Positions 32,050-41,402 of a stretch of DNA of 64,000 bases are shown here, piece by piece. Both the position numbers and the translations under genes were made by a program. The stretch's first letter is position 1, and every line of letters begins with the position of its first letter. This stretch comes from Polaromonas sp. SP1. GTDB lineage: Bacteria > Pseudomonadota > Gammaproteobacteria > Burkholderiales > Burkholderiaceae_C. Where the stretch lies: contig NZ_CP031013.1 in NCBI RefSeq assembly GCF_003711205.1, positions 3,328,501-3,392,500 of the forward strand, written 5' to 3'. The notes beneath the pieces were generated by a model. That model did not search any database and had not been told where the DNA came from. It worked only from the letters and a program-made list of their open reading frames with translations.

Positions 32050-32084
32050 CCACCTGACGGCACTCTTCAAAGCGAGAGGCAGCA

Positions 32085-32558
32085 ATGAACGCAACGCCCA
32101 AAAAGACAAGCGCGACGGCAGCGAAGAGCGCCAAGCCGGCCCCCAAACCGGCGTTGCTGTCAGGCGGCAACCCGCAGATCCCAAAAGGCGAGGGCGACGC
32201 CCCCGTGCAGGCCTATATCGCCGCCATGCCCGGCTGGAAGCGCGATGTGGGACGTAGTCTCGACGCCCTCATCGTGCGCACCGTGCCCGGCGTACACAAG
32301 GCCGTCAAATGGAACTCGCCGTTTTACGGCGTGAAAGAAGAAGGGAAGGGCGAGGGCTGGTTCCTCAGCTTCCATTGCTTTAACAAGTACATCAAGGTCG
32401 CCTTCTTTCGCGGCCTGTCGCTAAAGCCCGTGCCGCCCGTCGAGTCCAAAAGCCAGGACACGCGCTACTTCCACATCCATGAGGGCGAGCCGCTGGACGA
32501 AGCGCAGTTAGCCGCCTGGGTCAGGCAGGCCAGCCAGTTGCCGCTTGAAAAGATGTGA
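32085..32558 (+). CDS. DUF1801 domain protein 1
   Basis: A 157-residue protein. After a Lys/Ala-rich disordered start (KKTSATAAKSAKPAPKPA) comes a DUF1801 (YdhG-like) domain: VQAYIAAMPGWKRDVGRSLDALIVRTVPGVHKAVKWNSPFYGV, and the later FSFHCFNKYIKVAFFRG-type strand. The fold is structurally related to iron chaperone frataxin, but its function is unclear. It stands 35 bases after the SRPBCC gene and 40 bases before a second DUF1801 gene. Confidence 0.88.
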   Translation: MNATPKKTSATAAKSAKPAPKPALLSGGNPQIPKGEGDAPVQAYIAAMPGWKRDVGRSLDALIVRTVPGVHKAVKWNSPFYGVKEEGKGEGWFLSFHCFNKYIKVAFFRGLSLKPVPPVESKSQDTRYFHIHEGEPLDEAQLAAWVRQASQLPLEKM

Positions 32559-32598
32559 GCCGTATCAACACGAACAACACGTAGAAAGGAAAAACACC

Positions 32599-33021
32599 AT
32601 GCCCAAAACCACCGCGACCAAACCACCCGCAGCCACGAGCAAAAAAGCTGCGACAGAAAGCAGCGTTCCAGCCTCCCAGCTGATCGACGAAAAAATCGCA
32701 AGCCTGAACGACTGGCGCGGCGAAACCCTCGCCAGGCTCCGAGCCATCGTCAAGCAGGCCGTCCCCGGCGTGGTCGAAGAATGGAAGTGGAGCGTCCCGG
32801 TCTGGTCCCACAACGGCATCATCTGCACCGGCGAGACCTACAAGGCGGCTGTGAAGATGACCTTTGCCAAAGGCGCGAAGGTCGACGACCCCTCAGGTCT
32901 TTTCAACTCCAGCCTCGAAGGCAACACGCGGCGTGCGATTGATTTTCATGAGGGGGATGAGGTTGATGAGAAGGCTTTGAAGGCGCTGGTGCGGGCGGCT
33001 GCGACGCTGAACAAGACGTAG
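32599..33021 (+). CDS. DUF1801 domain protein 2
   Basis: A 140-residue protein of the same family as its upstream neighbour: basic Ala/Lys-rich leader, then LNDWRGETLARLRAIVKQAVPGVVEEWKWSVPVWSHNGIICTGETYKAAVKMTF. ATG at 32599 is chosen because AGAAAGGAAAAAC precedes it; the open frame to 32545 overlaps the previous gene. The two paralogues and the ArsR-SRPBCC pair probably form one operon of four genes. Confidence 0.88.
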   Translation: MPKTTATKPPAATSKKAATESSVPASQLIDEKIASLNDWRGETLARLRAIVKQAVPGVVEEWKWSVPVWSHNGIICTGETYKAAVKMTFAKGAKVDDPSGLFNSSLEGNTRRAIDFHEGDEVDEKALKALVRAAATLNKT

Positions 33022-33063
33022 CCCTTCAATTTTTACCGCCCCCAAAGGTCTCGGTCGGCGAGC

Positions 33064-34794
33064 ATGCGGCAAAATCGATGCATGCCCACCCTTCTCCCAA
33101 AGCAGGCGTTCATCCCCCGTTCCATCGCCAACGAGAACGAGCGCCGCCAGTTCGCTGAGAAACGCGACCGGCTGTTCGCACTCTGCACGGAGCCGGAACA
33201 GTGCTGCCTGCTCGCCCTCGCCGACTGGTACGAGTCGCATTGGCACCGGTTGATCGCCCAACCCAATATCTTTGCAACCTGCATGGGAGCCTCCTTCGGG
33301 CTGCGCTACCAGTGGATGCCCGGCCCCAAACAGCACCCGCTGCTCGTCGCGTGGATTCAGGCTATGGCGGTGGTCGGACGTGGCATCAACGCCGTGGAGA
33401 ACCGCATTGGCGCCTGGTCGCAGTGGCGTGGCATCGCGTTCCTGCGCTCGTCCGTGCAGCCGGGGAACGACGATGTATTGCTAGGGGTCGTGGACTTCCT
33501 GCGCGTGTTGCCGCTTCAGGTGGGGGTGTCCTGGGGCAAGAGGTCACTCCAGGATCGCCTGGCGGCCTTGACGACGAGCTGCATGGCGAGCCCACGGGTC
33601 TCGGCGCGCCGGCGCATGGATGCAGCCATGCGCTGCATCGATCGAAACTACGAACCCAAGAACTACACACTGCCTGACGGCACCAATCATCTGCGCAAGC
33701 AATGCTGGCCACTGTTGCTGGAGTTGACGCAGGAGGACATGCAGGCGGCCCTGCACATCGTCGACGAACAGAAGGCGCGCCACGGCAAGGCGAATGGCTT
33801 CAGCACGTTGGACCTGCACGAGGCACCCGAGCTCGCCTACCACCTGGCCCGGGCTCTGCGGCCGCACCGGTCTGCGTTCGCGGCGGTGCTGCTGCGCGAA
33901 TCGATTCAGTATTCGTCGTTCCAGCGCTCCCGGCTCACGGGCGAGCCAGCGGCAGTACTCGACCGGGTGATGGACGCGTCTTGCCGACTGCTAGCGGATT
34001 GGATCGCGCCCGATCTGGGCATGTCCGAAGACGAGGTGCTGCAATCCATCCACCAGCTGCTCTGGTATGGCAACCCCGCGGACGCCTACTGGGCCACCCT
34101 GCCCGCACGAGCTTTGGAACTGGTGCGCCGGCTGCCCGAACGCGACCTCGATCGCCGCTTGCGTGTGAGCGCGCAAATCGCGTTCTACGGGGAGGCGACC
34201 GATCCCGCTGCGGCGAAAGAGGCGCACACACTCTTTAACGAATGGATCACGCTGGAGCTGGATCGCGTGCAATTGATGGAACGGGACCGCGAACGGGACC
34301 AAGACGATCTGTTCTCCACCGTCGGCCATGCTGTCTGGGAGATGAGCCGGTCGCTAGAGATACTGGAGGACAAGCAGGGCAGCATGCGCAACCGCCACAT
34401 TGCTGCAGCGCCGGACCATCGGCTCATGCGCACTTTCGAGATGCGCCTGGAACCCTTCGTCCAGAGATTGCTTTCACAAGAACCTGCCGTGGCCCTTCAT
34501 CAGCTAGGGCGCATCGCCGCGTACATTCACCACGAGGGCCTGTTCCGCAAGTACCACGCCCTGTTCCGGGAGCAGTTCACCCAGCGCGCACCCCTGTTCC
34601 CCGAGGATGCGGGGCGTGCCCTGAAGACTGTGATCAAGTCCTGCGGTTACAGCCAGTCCGACGATGAGGTTTACCGTAAGGCCGTCTGTAAGGAAACCTT
34701 CGAGGCCATGCTGCCCTTGCTGGAGTCGATCTCGCCCGAGGCCGCCGCGCACGCGCGCACAGGCATTGGCTGGAGCCCGCGTGGCGACATTTGA
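33064..34794 (+). CDS. Large uncharacterised protein (576 residues)
   Basis: I do not recognise this family. The protein is soluble, mainly helical, rich in Arg, Glu, Leu and Trp and has no signal peptide or membrane segment. Features include CTEPEQCCLLALADWYESHW near residue 41, FATCMGASFGLRYQWMPGPKQ near 70, a charged DRERDQDDLFSTVGHAVWEM segment near 420, and helical repeats to the C-terminus. It has no P-loop, HxH or other evident catalytic signature. ATG at 33064 or 33082 could start it. Base composition is similar to its neighbours, though purine use appears somewhat different. It stands alone. Confidence 0.75.
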   Translation: MRQNRCMPTLLPKQAFIPRSIANENERRQFAEKRDRLFALCTEPEQCCLLALADWYESHWHRLIAQPNIFATCMGASFGLRYQWMPGPKQHPLLVAWIQAMAVVGRGINAVENRIGAWSQWRGIAFLRSSVQPGNDDVLLGVVDFLRVLPLQVGVSWGKRSLQDRLAALTTSCMASPRVSARRRMDAAMRCIDRNYEPKNYTLPDGTNHLRKQCWPLLLELTQEDMQAALHIVDEQKARHGKANGFSTLDLHEAPELAYHLARALRPHRSAFAAVLLRESIQYSSFQRSRLTGEPAAVLDRVMDASCRLLADWIAPDLGMSEDEVLQSIHQLLWYGNPADAYWATLPARALELVRRLPERDLDRRLRVSAQIAFYGEATDPAAAKEAHTLFNEWITLELDRVQLMERDRERDQDDLFSTVGHAVWEMSRSLEILEDKQGSMRNRHIAAAPDHRLMRTFEMRLEPFVQRLLSQEPAVALHQLGRIAAYIHHEGLFRKYHALFREQFTQRAPLFPEDAGRALKTVIKSCGYSQSDDEVYRKAVCKETFEAMLPLLESISPEAAAHARTGIGWSPRGDI

Positions 34795-34827
34795 GACCGG
34801 CGTTGCGGGACGGCGCAGCCGCGCAAT

Positions 34828-35106
34828 TCAACCCTCGGCAAGGAGCCAGTGGATAGGCGCTGCAAGGAGAGGATAAAAGACGTAGGAAAGGTCGGTATCA
34901 CCGCCTGACGTGCATATGCGTAGGGAAGCGCAGCCGGCGATGGCGAATCCACTGGCAACAGTGGTACCTATCGTGACAAGAAAAGCAATCCCGAAAGCGC
35001 CGCTTTTTCCCGTGTTGATTTTCTGACGCCTGTTCTTGCGACCCATTAATGAGGCGATGACAGCGCCGGCCAGCACCACACAGAAAACTAGAATTAATTT
35101 AGTCAT
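34828..35106 (-). CDS. Small hypothetical membrane protein
   Basis: A 92-residue protein with two or three hydrophobic segments: MTKLILVFCVVLAGAVIASL, a basic MGRKNRRQKI turn, AFGIAFLVTIGTTVASGFAI and a C-terminal VFYPLLAAPIHWLL. ATG at 35106 follows GAGAGAG; a TTG at 35121 is less likely. It begins 11 bases after the end of the helicase gene, on the same strand, so it could be translated from helicase mRNA. No family recognised. Confidence 0.65.
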   Translation of the reverse strand: MTKLILVFCVVLAGAVIASLMGRKNRRQKINTGKSGAFGIAFLVTIGTTVASGFAIAGCASLRICTSGGDTDLSYVFYPLLAAPIHWLLAEG

Positions 35107-35117
35107 CGCGCACTCTC

Positions 35118-36386
35118 TCAACTGTCTGTCTGTCCTTGCGCAGCCCGCAACTTATCTTTCTTGCTAGGCCGCTTCCCCTTGATCCCACCAGTCCTCGCAG
35201 GATCAGCCGGATTCGGCGCCAGCACCTCCACAGGCTCAAACCCCACGACCTGCTCACGCGCTACCTTGATGCCCTGACGTTTCTCGATGAGGCGGAAATG
35301 CGCCTCGGTCGCCGCGCTCACAAAACTCACCGCCAAACCCGATTCACCAGCCCGCCCGGTGCGGCCTATGCGGTGGGTGTAGTCGGTGGCTGAGCGCGGC
35401 AGGTCGTAGTTCACGACTACGGGCATTTGCGCGATGTCGATGCCGCGGGCGGCGACGTCTGTGGCTACCACCACTTGCACGGCCTTGATCTTGAAGTCTT
35501 GCAGGACCTGGGTGCGTTTGCCCTGGCTGAGTTCGCCGTGGAAGGGTTCTGCTTCTATGTCTGCTTTGCGGAGTTTGTCGGCGACGATTTCGGCGGCGTG
35601 TTTGGTGGCGACGAAGACTAAAACCCGTGCCCATTTCTCGGTCTGCACCAGGTGGCGCAGCAACTGGGTGCGGCGGGGTGCGTCTACTTCGATGGCGCGT
35701 TGGGTGATGTCGGGGATGGCTTGCTCTACGGGTGCGACTTCTACGCGCAGCGGGTTGCGCAGCAGGCTTGAGGCCAGGGCTTCGATGGCGGGCGGGAAGG
35801 TGGCTGAGAAAAACAGGGTTTGGCGCTTGGTTGGCAGCAGGGCCAGGATGCGGTTGAGTTCTTCGCCAAAGCCGAGATCCAGCAGACGGTCGGCTTCGTC
35901 GAGGACCAGGGTGCCGGTGTGGGTCAGCGTCAAGGCGTTGTGGTCGATCAGGTCTAGCAGGCGGCCGGGTGTGGCGACGACGATGTCGGCGCCGCCGCGC
36001 AGGTTCATCATCTGCGGGTTGATGGAGACGCCGCCGAAGACGACTGCGACCTTCACGCGCTGTGGCAAATATTTCGCAAACCCAACAATCGCTTCACCGA
36101 CCTGCGCGGCCAGCTCACGTGTGGGCACCAGGATGAGCGCGCGCACGGGCCGGTGCTGGCGTTCAGCAGACGCCGGCGCATTGACCAGCTTCTCCAGCAG
36201 CGGCAGCGAAAACGCCGCTGTCTTGCCGGAGCCCGTCTGCGCCGAGCCCAGCACGTCGCGCCCTTCCAGAATGGCGGGGATGGCGGCTGACTGGATGGCG
36301 GTGGGGGCGGTGTAGCCCTGTTCCTCCATGGCGCGCAAGAGTGCGGGCAGCAGTGCGGGCGAAAAGCCCAGTGAGGAAAATGGCAT
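35118..36386 (-). CDS. rhlE: DEAD-box RNA helicase, RhlE type
   Basis: A 422-residue ATP-dependent RNA helicase. Domain 1 has the Q motif (GYTAPTAIQSAAIP), motif I AQTGSGKT (49-56), motif II DEAD in LVLDEADRLLDLGFGEE, and motif III SAT. Domain 2 has TDVAARGIDIAQMP and motif VI HRIGRTGRAG. The C-terminus is a short basic GIKGKRPSKKDKLRAAQG tail, as in RhlE proteins involved in ribosome assembly and RNA turnover. The 225 bases upstream hold its promoter region and repeat copy 7. Confidence 0.95.
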   Translation of the reverse strand: MPFSSLGFSPALLPALLRAMEEQGYTAPTAIQSAAIPAILEGRDVLGSAQTGSGKTAAFSLPLLEKLVNAPASAERQHRPVRALILVPTRELAAQVGEAIVGFAKYLPQRVKVAVVFGGVSINPQMMNLRGGADIVVATPGRLLDLIDHNALTLTHTGTLVLDEADRLLDLGFGEELNRILALLPTKRQTLFFSATFPPAIEALASSLLRNPLRVEVAPVEQAIPDITQRAIEVDAPRRTQLLRHLVQTEKWARVLVFVATKHAAEIVADKLRKADIEAEPFHGELSQGKRTQVLQDFKIKAVQVVVATDVAARGIDIAQMPVVVNYDLPRSATDYTHRIGRTGRAGESGLAVSFVSAATEAHFRLIEKRQGIKVAREQVVGFEPVEVLAPNPADPARTGGIKGKRPSKKDKLRAAQGQTDS

Positions 36387-36534
36387 GGGGTTGGGTGTGG
36401 AAGAGGGTGTGAGAGAGGGCGGTTTGCGCGGCCGCTTGAAGCCGCAAGTTTAAGCTTCGGGCCTTTGGCAGCGCCATTCGAGGGCGCCGCACACGTCACG
36501 TCCCACGTCGCGTGATTCACCCTGCAAGCAGTTA

Positions 36535-36601
36535 GCTATCAAAAAAGGAGCTGCAGGCCCAGGTACCGCATGGGCTACAGGCCTTTTTCGCTTAAGAAAT
36601 T
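36535..36601 (+). repeat. Interspersed GCTAT-N7-ATAGC element, copy 7 (reference copy)
   Basis: GCTAT, CAAAAAA, GGAGC, then GCAGGCCCAGG, a loop, TGGGCTACAGGCC, TTTTT and CGCTTAAGAAATT. The GCCCA/TGGGC stem followed by a T-run on either strand gives a terminator-like hairpin. It lies 11 bases beyond the MFS gene stop, in a position to end that transcript. Confidence 0.8.
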
Positions 36602-36611
36602 CAGCGAGGCC

Positions 36612-38081
36612 TCATCGTGCGGGCCGGCCAGCCGGCGCCAGAAACACCAATGCGCACGCCGACGCCCCCAGCGCGCACAGCGCACAACCCAGCACCACCC
36701 AGCGAAACGCGTTGATCAGTACCTCAGGCGCCGCTGATTGCACCGGCCCCTGCAGGCCGGCGGCAAACACCACACCGAGAACCGCCACGGCCAGCAGGCC
36801 GGCCACGCGCGCGACCGCGTTGTTGATGCCCGAGGCAATGCCGGCGTGGGCGGTCGGCACCGCGTTCATCACGGTGGTGGTGAGCGGCGCGACGGCGATC
36901 GTCATGCCCAGGCCCAGCACCACCATGGCCGGGAAGAAGCCCACCCAGTACGACCAGCCCACACCAGGCAAGGCCAGCAGCGCAAAACCGGCAGCGGACA
37001 CCGCCGGCCCGGCGATCAGCATGTTGCGCGCACCAAAGCGTTCGGTGATTTTGGCCGTGCTGGACGACAGGAAACCCAGCAGCAGCGAAAACGGCAGCAG
37101 CGTGGCGCCGGCGGCGGTGGCGGAATAGCTGAAGGCGCCTATCAAGACAAAGGGCAGAAAGAACAGCGCACCGCTGAGCGCAAAGTACAGCAGCAGCGTG
37201 AGCAGGTTGGTGCCCACAAAGTCGCGCGACTTAAAAAGGCCCAGCGGCATCATGGGCGCACGCGTGCGGGCCTGCGTGACCACAAACGCCACCAGCAGCG
37301 CCGCACCGAGTGCGATAAAGCCCAGCACGGCGCCCGCCTGCCAGCCGCGCTCAGGCGCCAGCGTCAGGCCGTAGGTGAGGGCGCCCAGCCCGCCGGCCAC
37401 CAGCAGCACGCCCAGCCAGTCGAGCTGCTGCGGCGCGTCCGGGTCGCGGCTGTCGGGCACGGCGTAGAGCGCCAGCCACACCGTGGCCACTGCCATCGGC
37501 ACATTCAAAAAGAAGATGGACCGCCACGACACCGCATCGACCAGCCAGCCGCCCAGCACCGGCCCGGCCGCGCCGGTGATGGCGGCCCAGGCGGCCCAGG
37601 TGCCAATCGCCTTGCCGCGCGCCTCGCCCTCAAACACATTGCCGATGATGGCGAGGCTGGCCGGCACCAGCAGCGCCGCGCCCACGCCTTGCAGCGCGCG
37701 TGCGGCAATCAGCGCCAGCGGGCCGGGCGCAAAACCGCAGGCTACCGATGCCGCCGTGAAGATCGCAATGCCGAGGATAAAAATGGTGCGGCGGCCAAAG
37801 CGGTCGCCCAGCGAGCCGCCCACCAGCACCAGCGAGCCCAGCGCCAGCAGGTAAGCATTGATGACCCACTGCATGGCCGCCAGCCCGTCGGCCGAGCCGC
37901 CCGTCAGGTCGCGCTGGATGGCGGGCAGGGCGATGTTGACCACCGAGCCGTCGATGAACGCCATGGAGGAGCCCAGCACCGTGGCCGCCAGCGCAAAACC
38001 GGGGTGCGGTGCGTTGCCGGTTTTCGGGTGCTGGGCGCGGATGATGCCTTCGTCGCAAGGGGCGTGCGGGTTGCCGGGCAT
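36612..38081 (-). CDS. MFS drug/metabolite exporter of the DHA2 (14-segment) family
   Basis: A 489-residue proton-coupled efflux protein related to EmrB/QacA. The opening segment has [25 protein letters not shown], motif A occurs as [13 protein letters not shown] between segments 2 and 3, and motif C as [12 protein letters not shown] in segment 5. Fourteen hydrophobic segments can be counted. There is no linked membrane-fusion protein gene. It is divergent from an ornithine cyclodeaminase-like gene. The exported compound is unknown. Confidence 0.93.
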   Translation of the reverse strand: MPGNPHAPCDEGIIRAQHPKTGNAPHPGFALAATVLGSSMAFIDGSVVNIALPAIQRDLTGGSADGLAAMQWVINAYLLALGSLVLVGGSLGDRFGRRTIFILGIAIFTAASVACGFAPGPLALIAARALQGVGAALLVPASLAIIGNVFEGEARGKAIGTWAAWAAITGAAGPVLGGWLVDAVSWRSIFFLNVPMAVATVWLALYAVPDSRDPDAPQQLDWLGVLLVAGGLGALTYGLTLAPERGWQAGAVLGFIALGAALLVAFVVTQARTRAPMMPLGLFKSRDFVGTNLLTLLLYFALSGALFFLPFVLIGAFSYSATAAGATLLPFSLLLGFLSSSTAKITERFGARNMLIAGPAVSAAGFALLALPGVGWSYWVGFFPAMVVLGLGMTIAVAPLTTTVMNAVPTAHAGIASGINNAVARVAGLLAVAVLGVVFAAGLQGPVQSAAPEVLINAFRWVVLGCALCALGASACALVFLAPAGRPAR

Positions 38082-38135
38082 GGGGGCTCCTGGTGTGCGG
38101 GTGGTATCTGCGGTGAATGGATGCTTGTTTGGTAT

Positions 38136-38164
38136 TTGACAAATAGTCTAACAATGGATAATAT
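38136..38164 (+). promoter_or_regulatory. Sigma-70 promoter for the ornithine cyclodeaminase-like gene
   Basis: TTGACA (38136-38141), 17 bases, TAATAT (38159-38164). This is the best consensus promoter noticed in the window, directed towards the gene at 38256. A small GAC-N5-GTC dyad overlaps the -35 region and could be an operator shared with the divergent MFS gene. Confidence 0.65.
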
Positions 38165-38255
38165 TTCCAGATGACTTCAAGCCATGTCCAGGCAGCGCAT
38201 TGCCCTCCATCCTGCCAGCTTCCCCGCCCCAGCGTGAATCTTCCCGGGAGCCGCC

Positions 38256-39227
38256 ATGCGGGCTGATGCGCAACTGCTGCTGCTCGACAAACAGCAGGTC
38301 GAATCCATGCTCTTGCCGGCCGATGTGCTGGAGGCGGTGCGTGAGGCCTTTGTGCTGCACAGCCAGGGCGAGGGACGCGTGTTCCCGGTGGTGCGAGAGG
38401 CGCTGTCCACCGGCGGCGTGTTCGGCATCAAGTCGGGCAGTGTGCCGGCGCAGGGCGTGCTGGGCTTCAAGGCCGCAGGCTTTTGGCCGGGCAACCGTGA
38501 GCAGGGCGGCGAGCCGCACCAAGCCACCGTCATGCTGATGGACCCGGCCACCGGCCGGCCGCTGTGCGTCATCGACGGCAATGCCATCACCACCCAGCGC
38601 ACGGGCGCGGCGGGCGGCCTGGGCTTGCAGCAACTGGCGCGGCCGGGCAGCACGCGGCTGTGCGTCTTTGGCGCGGGTGTGCAGGCGCAGGTGCAGCTCA
38701 GCTTTGCGCTCAGGTTGATGCCATCGCTGCGCGAGGTGCGCTATGTCACGCATGACGGCAAGCCCAATGCGGCGTTTGAAGCGCGTTTTGCCGGGCAGTG
38801 CCGGCTGGCGCATGCGCTTGACGGCAACGCCGCCGTGGCAGACAGTGATGTCGTGATCACCGCCACCCCGGGCGCAGGCCCCTTGTTTGATGTTGCGGCC
38901 GTGCAACCCGGCACGCACCTGAACTGCGTGGGCGCAGATACCAAAGACAAGCGCGAATTGCCTGAAGGCCTGCTGGCGCGGGCCCGGCTGTTTGTGGACG
39001 ACCTCACGCAGGCGCGGCAGATTGGTGAAACGCAATGGGCGCCTGAAACACCTGCCGTTGAACTGGGAGACCTGCTCACCGGCAAGGCCCAGGCGAATCG
39101 CCAGCCGGCCGACATCACCGTGTTTGACATGACGGGCCTGGCGCTGCAAGACCTGACCGTCGCGCGCTTTTTGTACACGCGTGCCCTGACGGCCGGCACG
39201 GGCCACCGCATGGCCTGGCCCTGGTGA
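38256..39227 (+). CDS. Ornithine cyclodeaminase / mu-crystallin family enzyme
   Basis: A 323-residue NAD(P)-dependent protein. Family features are DVLEAVREAFVLHSQGEGRVFPVVRE, the active-site GVLGFKAAGFWPGN, LMDPATGRPLCVIDGNAITTQRTGAAGGL and the Rossmann segment LCVFGAGVQAQVQLSFAL. Members include ornithine cyclodeaminase, alanine dehydrogenase and ketimine or 3-hydroxyproline-derived imine reductases. Coupling to a D-threonine aldolase-like gene 24 bases later suggests metabolism of an unusual amino acid. A GGAG ribosome site precedes the ATG. Confidence 0.9.
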   Translation: MRADAQLLLLDKQQVESMLLPADVLEAVREAFVLHSQGEGRVFPVVREALSTGGVFGIKSGSVPAQGVLGFKAAGFWPGNREQGGEPHQATVMLMDPATGRPLCVIDGNAITTQRTGAAGGLGLQQLARPGSTRLCVFGAGVQAQVQLSFALRLMPSLREVRYVTHDGKPNAAFEARFAGQCRLAHALDGNAAVADSDVVITATPGAGPLFDVAAVQPGTHLNCVGADTKDKRELPEGLLARARLFVDDLTQARQIGETQWAPETPAVELGDLLTGKAQANRQPADITVFDMTGLALQDLTVARFLYTRALTAGTGHRMAWPW

Positions 39228-39251
39228 AATTGTTTCAATCGGAGAACCCTC

Positions 39252-40397
39252 TTGTCTGCCATCCCTGAATCCCTCACAAGCCTCGAAACGCCCGCTGCGC
39301 TGATCGACCTGCCGCGCATGCAGCGCAACATCACCCGCATGCAGGCGCGCATGAACGCGCTGGGCGTGCGCTTTCGCCCGCATGTCAAAACCAGCAAGTG
39401 CACGCCGGTGGCGCAGGCCCAGCGGGCTGCGGGTGCGCAGGGCATCACGGTGTCGACGCTGAAAGAAGCCGCGCAGTTTTATGCCGATGGTTTTGGCGAC
39501 ATCCTTTATGCCGTCGGCATGGTGGCGACCAAGCTGCCGCAGGCGCTGGCCCTGCGCCGCCAGGGTTGCGATTTAAAAATCATCACCGACAGCGTGGCCT
39601 CGGCCGAGGCCATCGCCGCCTTTGGCCGCCAGCACGGCGAGGCCTTCGAGGTCTGGATCGAAATCGACAGCGACGGCCACCGCTCGGGCATCAAGCCCGG
39701 TGAGGCCGCCTTGCTGGAGGTGGCGCGCACCCTGCACCAAGGCGGCATGCAACTGGGCGGCGTGATGACGCACGCCGGATCGAGCTACGACCTCAACTCA
39801 CCCGAAGCGCTGGCGGCCATGGCCGAGCAGGAGCGCGCCGCCTGCGTGCTGGCCGCCGAACGCGTGCGCGCGGCGGGTTTTCCGTGCGCGGTGGTCAGCG
39901 TGGGCTCCACGCCCACGGCGCTGTCGGCCGCGCAGCTTGACGGCGTGACGGAAGTTCGCGCCGGCGTGTATGTTTTCTTTGACCTGGTGATGCACAACAT
40001 CGGTGTGTGCGAGACCTCGGACATCGCGCTGAGCGTGCTCACCACAGTGATCGGCCACCAGGCGGAAAAAGGCTGGGCGATTGTGGATGCCGGCTGGATG
40101 GCCATGAGCCGCGACCGCGGCACGCAAAAGCAGCGGCACGACTTCGGCTACGGCCAGGTCTGCAGCACCGATTGCGAAGTGTTGCCCGGCTACGTGCTCA
40201 GCGGCGCCAACCAGGAGCACGGCATCCTGTCGCGCGAAGGCGAGGCCGATACGGACATCGCTACGCGCTTTCCCATCGGCACGCAACTGCGCATCCTGCC
40301 CAACCACGCCTGCGCCACCGGCGCGCAGTACCCGGCGTACCACGCGCTGACGGAAGACGGCGAGCTGGCGACCTGGAGCCGGTTGCACGGCTGGTAG
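39252..40397 (+). CDS. DSD1-family PLP enzyme (D-threonine aldolase / D-serine dehydratase-like)
   Basis: A 381-residue PLP enzyme with an alanine-racemase-like barrel. LETPAALIDLPRMQRNI leads to FRPHVKTSKC, with likely PLP lysine Lys46. The C-terminal domain has the metal-binding LPNHACAT motif (His and Cys) of D-threonine aldolase and D-serine dehydratase. The reaction is probably cleavage or dehydration of a D-3-hydroxy amino acid. The start codon is TTG at 39252, chosen because GGAGA lies six bases upstream and homology starts here. With the preceding cyclodeaminase-like gene it forms a two-gene operon. Confidence 0.9.
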   Translation: MSAIPESLTSLETPAALIDLPRMQRNITRMQARMNALGVRFRPHVKTSKCTPVAQAQRAAGAQGITVSTLKEAAQFYADGFGDILYAVGMVATKLPQALALRRQGCDLKIITDSVASAEAIAAFGRQHGEAFEVWIEIDSDGHRSGIKPGEAALLEVARTLHQGGMQLGGVMTHAGSSYDLNSPEALAAMAEQERAACVLAAERVRAAGFPCAVVSVGSTPTALSAAQLDGVTEVRAGVYVFFDLVMHNIGVCETSDIALSVLTTVIGHQAEKGWAIVDAGWMAMSRDRGTQKQRHDFGYGQVCSTDCEVLPGYVLSGANQEHGILSREGEADTDIATRFPIGTQLRILPNHACATGAQYPAYHALTEDGELATWSRLHGW

Positions 40398-40415
40398 ATT
40401 CCCGGTCGCCTGTTT

Positions 40416-40481
40416 GCTATTAAAAACATAGCTGAAAGCCAAGACTCCGCCTTGGCTGTGGCTATTATTTCCTTAAACTTT
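40416..40481 (+). repeat. Interspersed GCTAT-N7-ATAGC element, copy 8
   Basis: A perfect GCTAT-N7-ATAGC, then TGAAAGCC, a CCAAGACTCCGCCTTGG hairpin, and a TTATTTCCTTAAACTTT tail. It lies in the convergent gap between the DSD1-family gene and the extensin-like gene and could end both transcripts. Confidence 0.85.
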
Positions 40482-40506
40482 CTGCGATGCCGGATCCGGC
40501 AGCGCC

Positions 40507-41301
40507 CTACCGGCACATGCTGAAGCCGCCGGTCTCCAGGTGAAAGTGGTCGCTGTGCACGGCGTTGTAGTCCGGGCCCAGCACGCCCTTGAAGTACTTG
40601 CAGGCGCCGCTGTGGGCGTCTCTCAGCAGCAGCGCTTCGGCACTGGGCGGCGTTGCGGCTTCTTCCTTTGGCCAGTCGCGCAGCACCGTGATGCGTTTGC
40701 CGCTGGCCAGCGTGAAGGCGGCAATGTCCAGCGCATTGGCCGTGGCATGGCGGCTGCGTGAGCGGGCCGGCGCATTGGGCGGCGCGCCTTCGCCGCCGTT
40801 GATGTTGCGGCAGGCATAACTGCCGAGGTGGTCGATGCCCGCCACAGGCTGGCCCATGTGTAATTGCGCGGCGGGCTGCAAGGCATGCCTTTCCCACATA
40901 TAGAAGGACAGCGCCATCGGGCAGCTGAGCGACAGCGGCGCGCCGATGCGGACCGCCGCCGTGCGCAGCCGCACCGCATTGCTGAAGCCGCAGCCGTCGC
41001 CGGTGACCCGGTCGGGCAGGGTGTCGTACTGCATGCCGGTGCTGGCCAGCGCGGCCAGGCAGCGCGCCGGGTCGCTGCGGGCGCGTGAGAGTTTGTAGCC
41101 GGTCAGCAGGTTGGGCTGCGCCGTCACGTCCAGCGGCGCCCAGGGATTGAGGTGGCCGGGTATCTCAAGGACGCCGTTGTAGATGCCCCAGGCGCCGGCG
41201 CCCAGCGCACCCCAGATCAGCAATGCCAGCCAGCGGCCCCAGCGAAAGCGCCGGGCGGGCGGTGAGGAAGACGTATCAGTGGAGGGGTCGGGAGCCGGCA
41301 T
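40507..41301 (-). CDS. Extensin-like C-domain protein, putative periplasmic peptidase
   Basis: A 264-residue protein with one N-terminal transmembrane anchor (GRWLALLIWGALGAGAWGIY, about 23-42) and a periplasmic extensin-like domain. SRHATANALDIAAF (His and Asp) and AVHSDHFHLE (Asp-His-x-His) resemble the zinc ligands of M15 D,D-peptidases, to which this domain is structurally related. Cysteines such as those in the GDGCGFSNAVR and SMCR segments may form disulfides. Probable role in peptidoglycan handling, by family analogy. Confidence 0.85.
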   Translation of the reverse strand: MPAPDPSTDTSSSPPARRFRWGRWLALLIWGALGAGAWGIYNGVLEIPGHLNPWAPLDVTAQPNLLTGYKLSRARSDPARCLAALASTGMQYDTLPDRVTGDGCGFSNAVRLRTAAVRIGAPLSLSCPMALSFYMWERHALQPAAQLHMGQPVAGIDHLGSYACRNINGGEGAPPNAPARSRSRHATANALDIAAFTLASGKRITVLRDWPKEEAATPPSAEALLLRDAHSGACKYFKGVLGPDYNAVHSDHFHLETGGFSMCR

Positions 41302-41402
41302 GGTCCTTTATAACGCGGGCCCAGCCTGCGGGTGTGCTACTTTCCCGTTCATCCTCAATTCATCGTCTAATGACACAAGCGTCAACTGACCGGAGCTTTC
41401 TG

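Noticed and set aside
36738..38174. Long plus-strand frame opposite the MFS exporter
   Set aside because: The translation is Gln/Arg/His-rich, which is typical of antisense frames of membrane protein genes.
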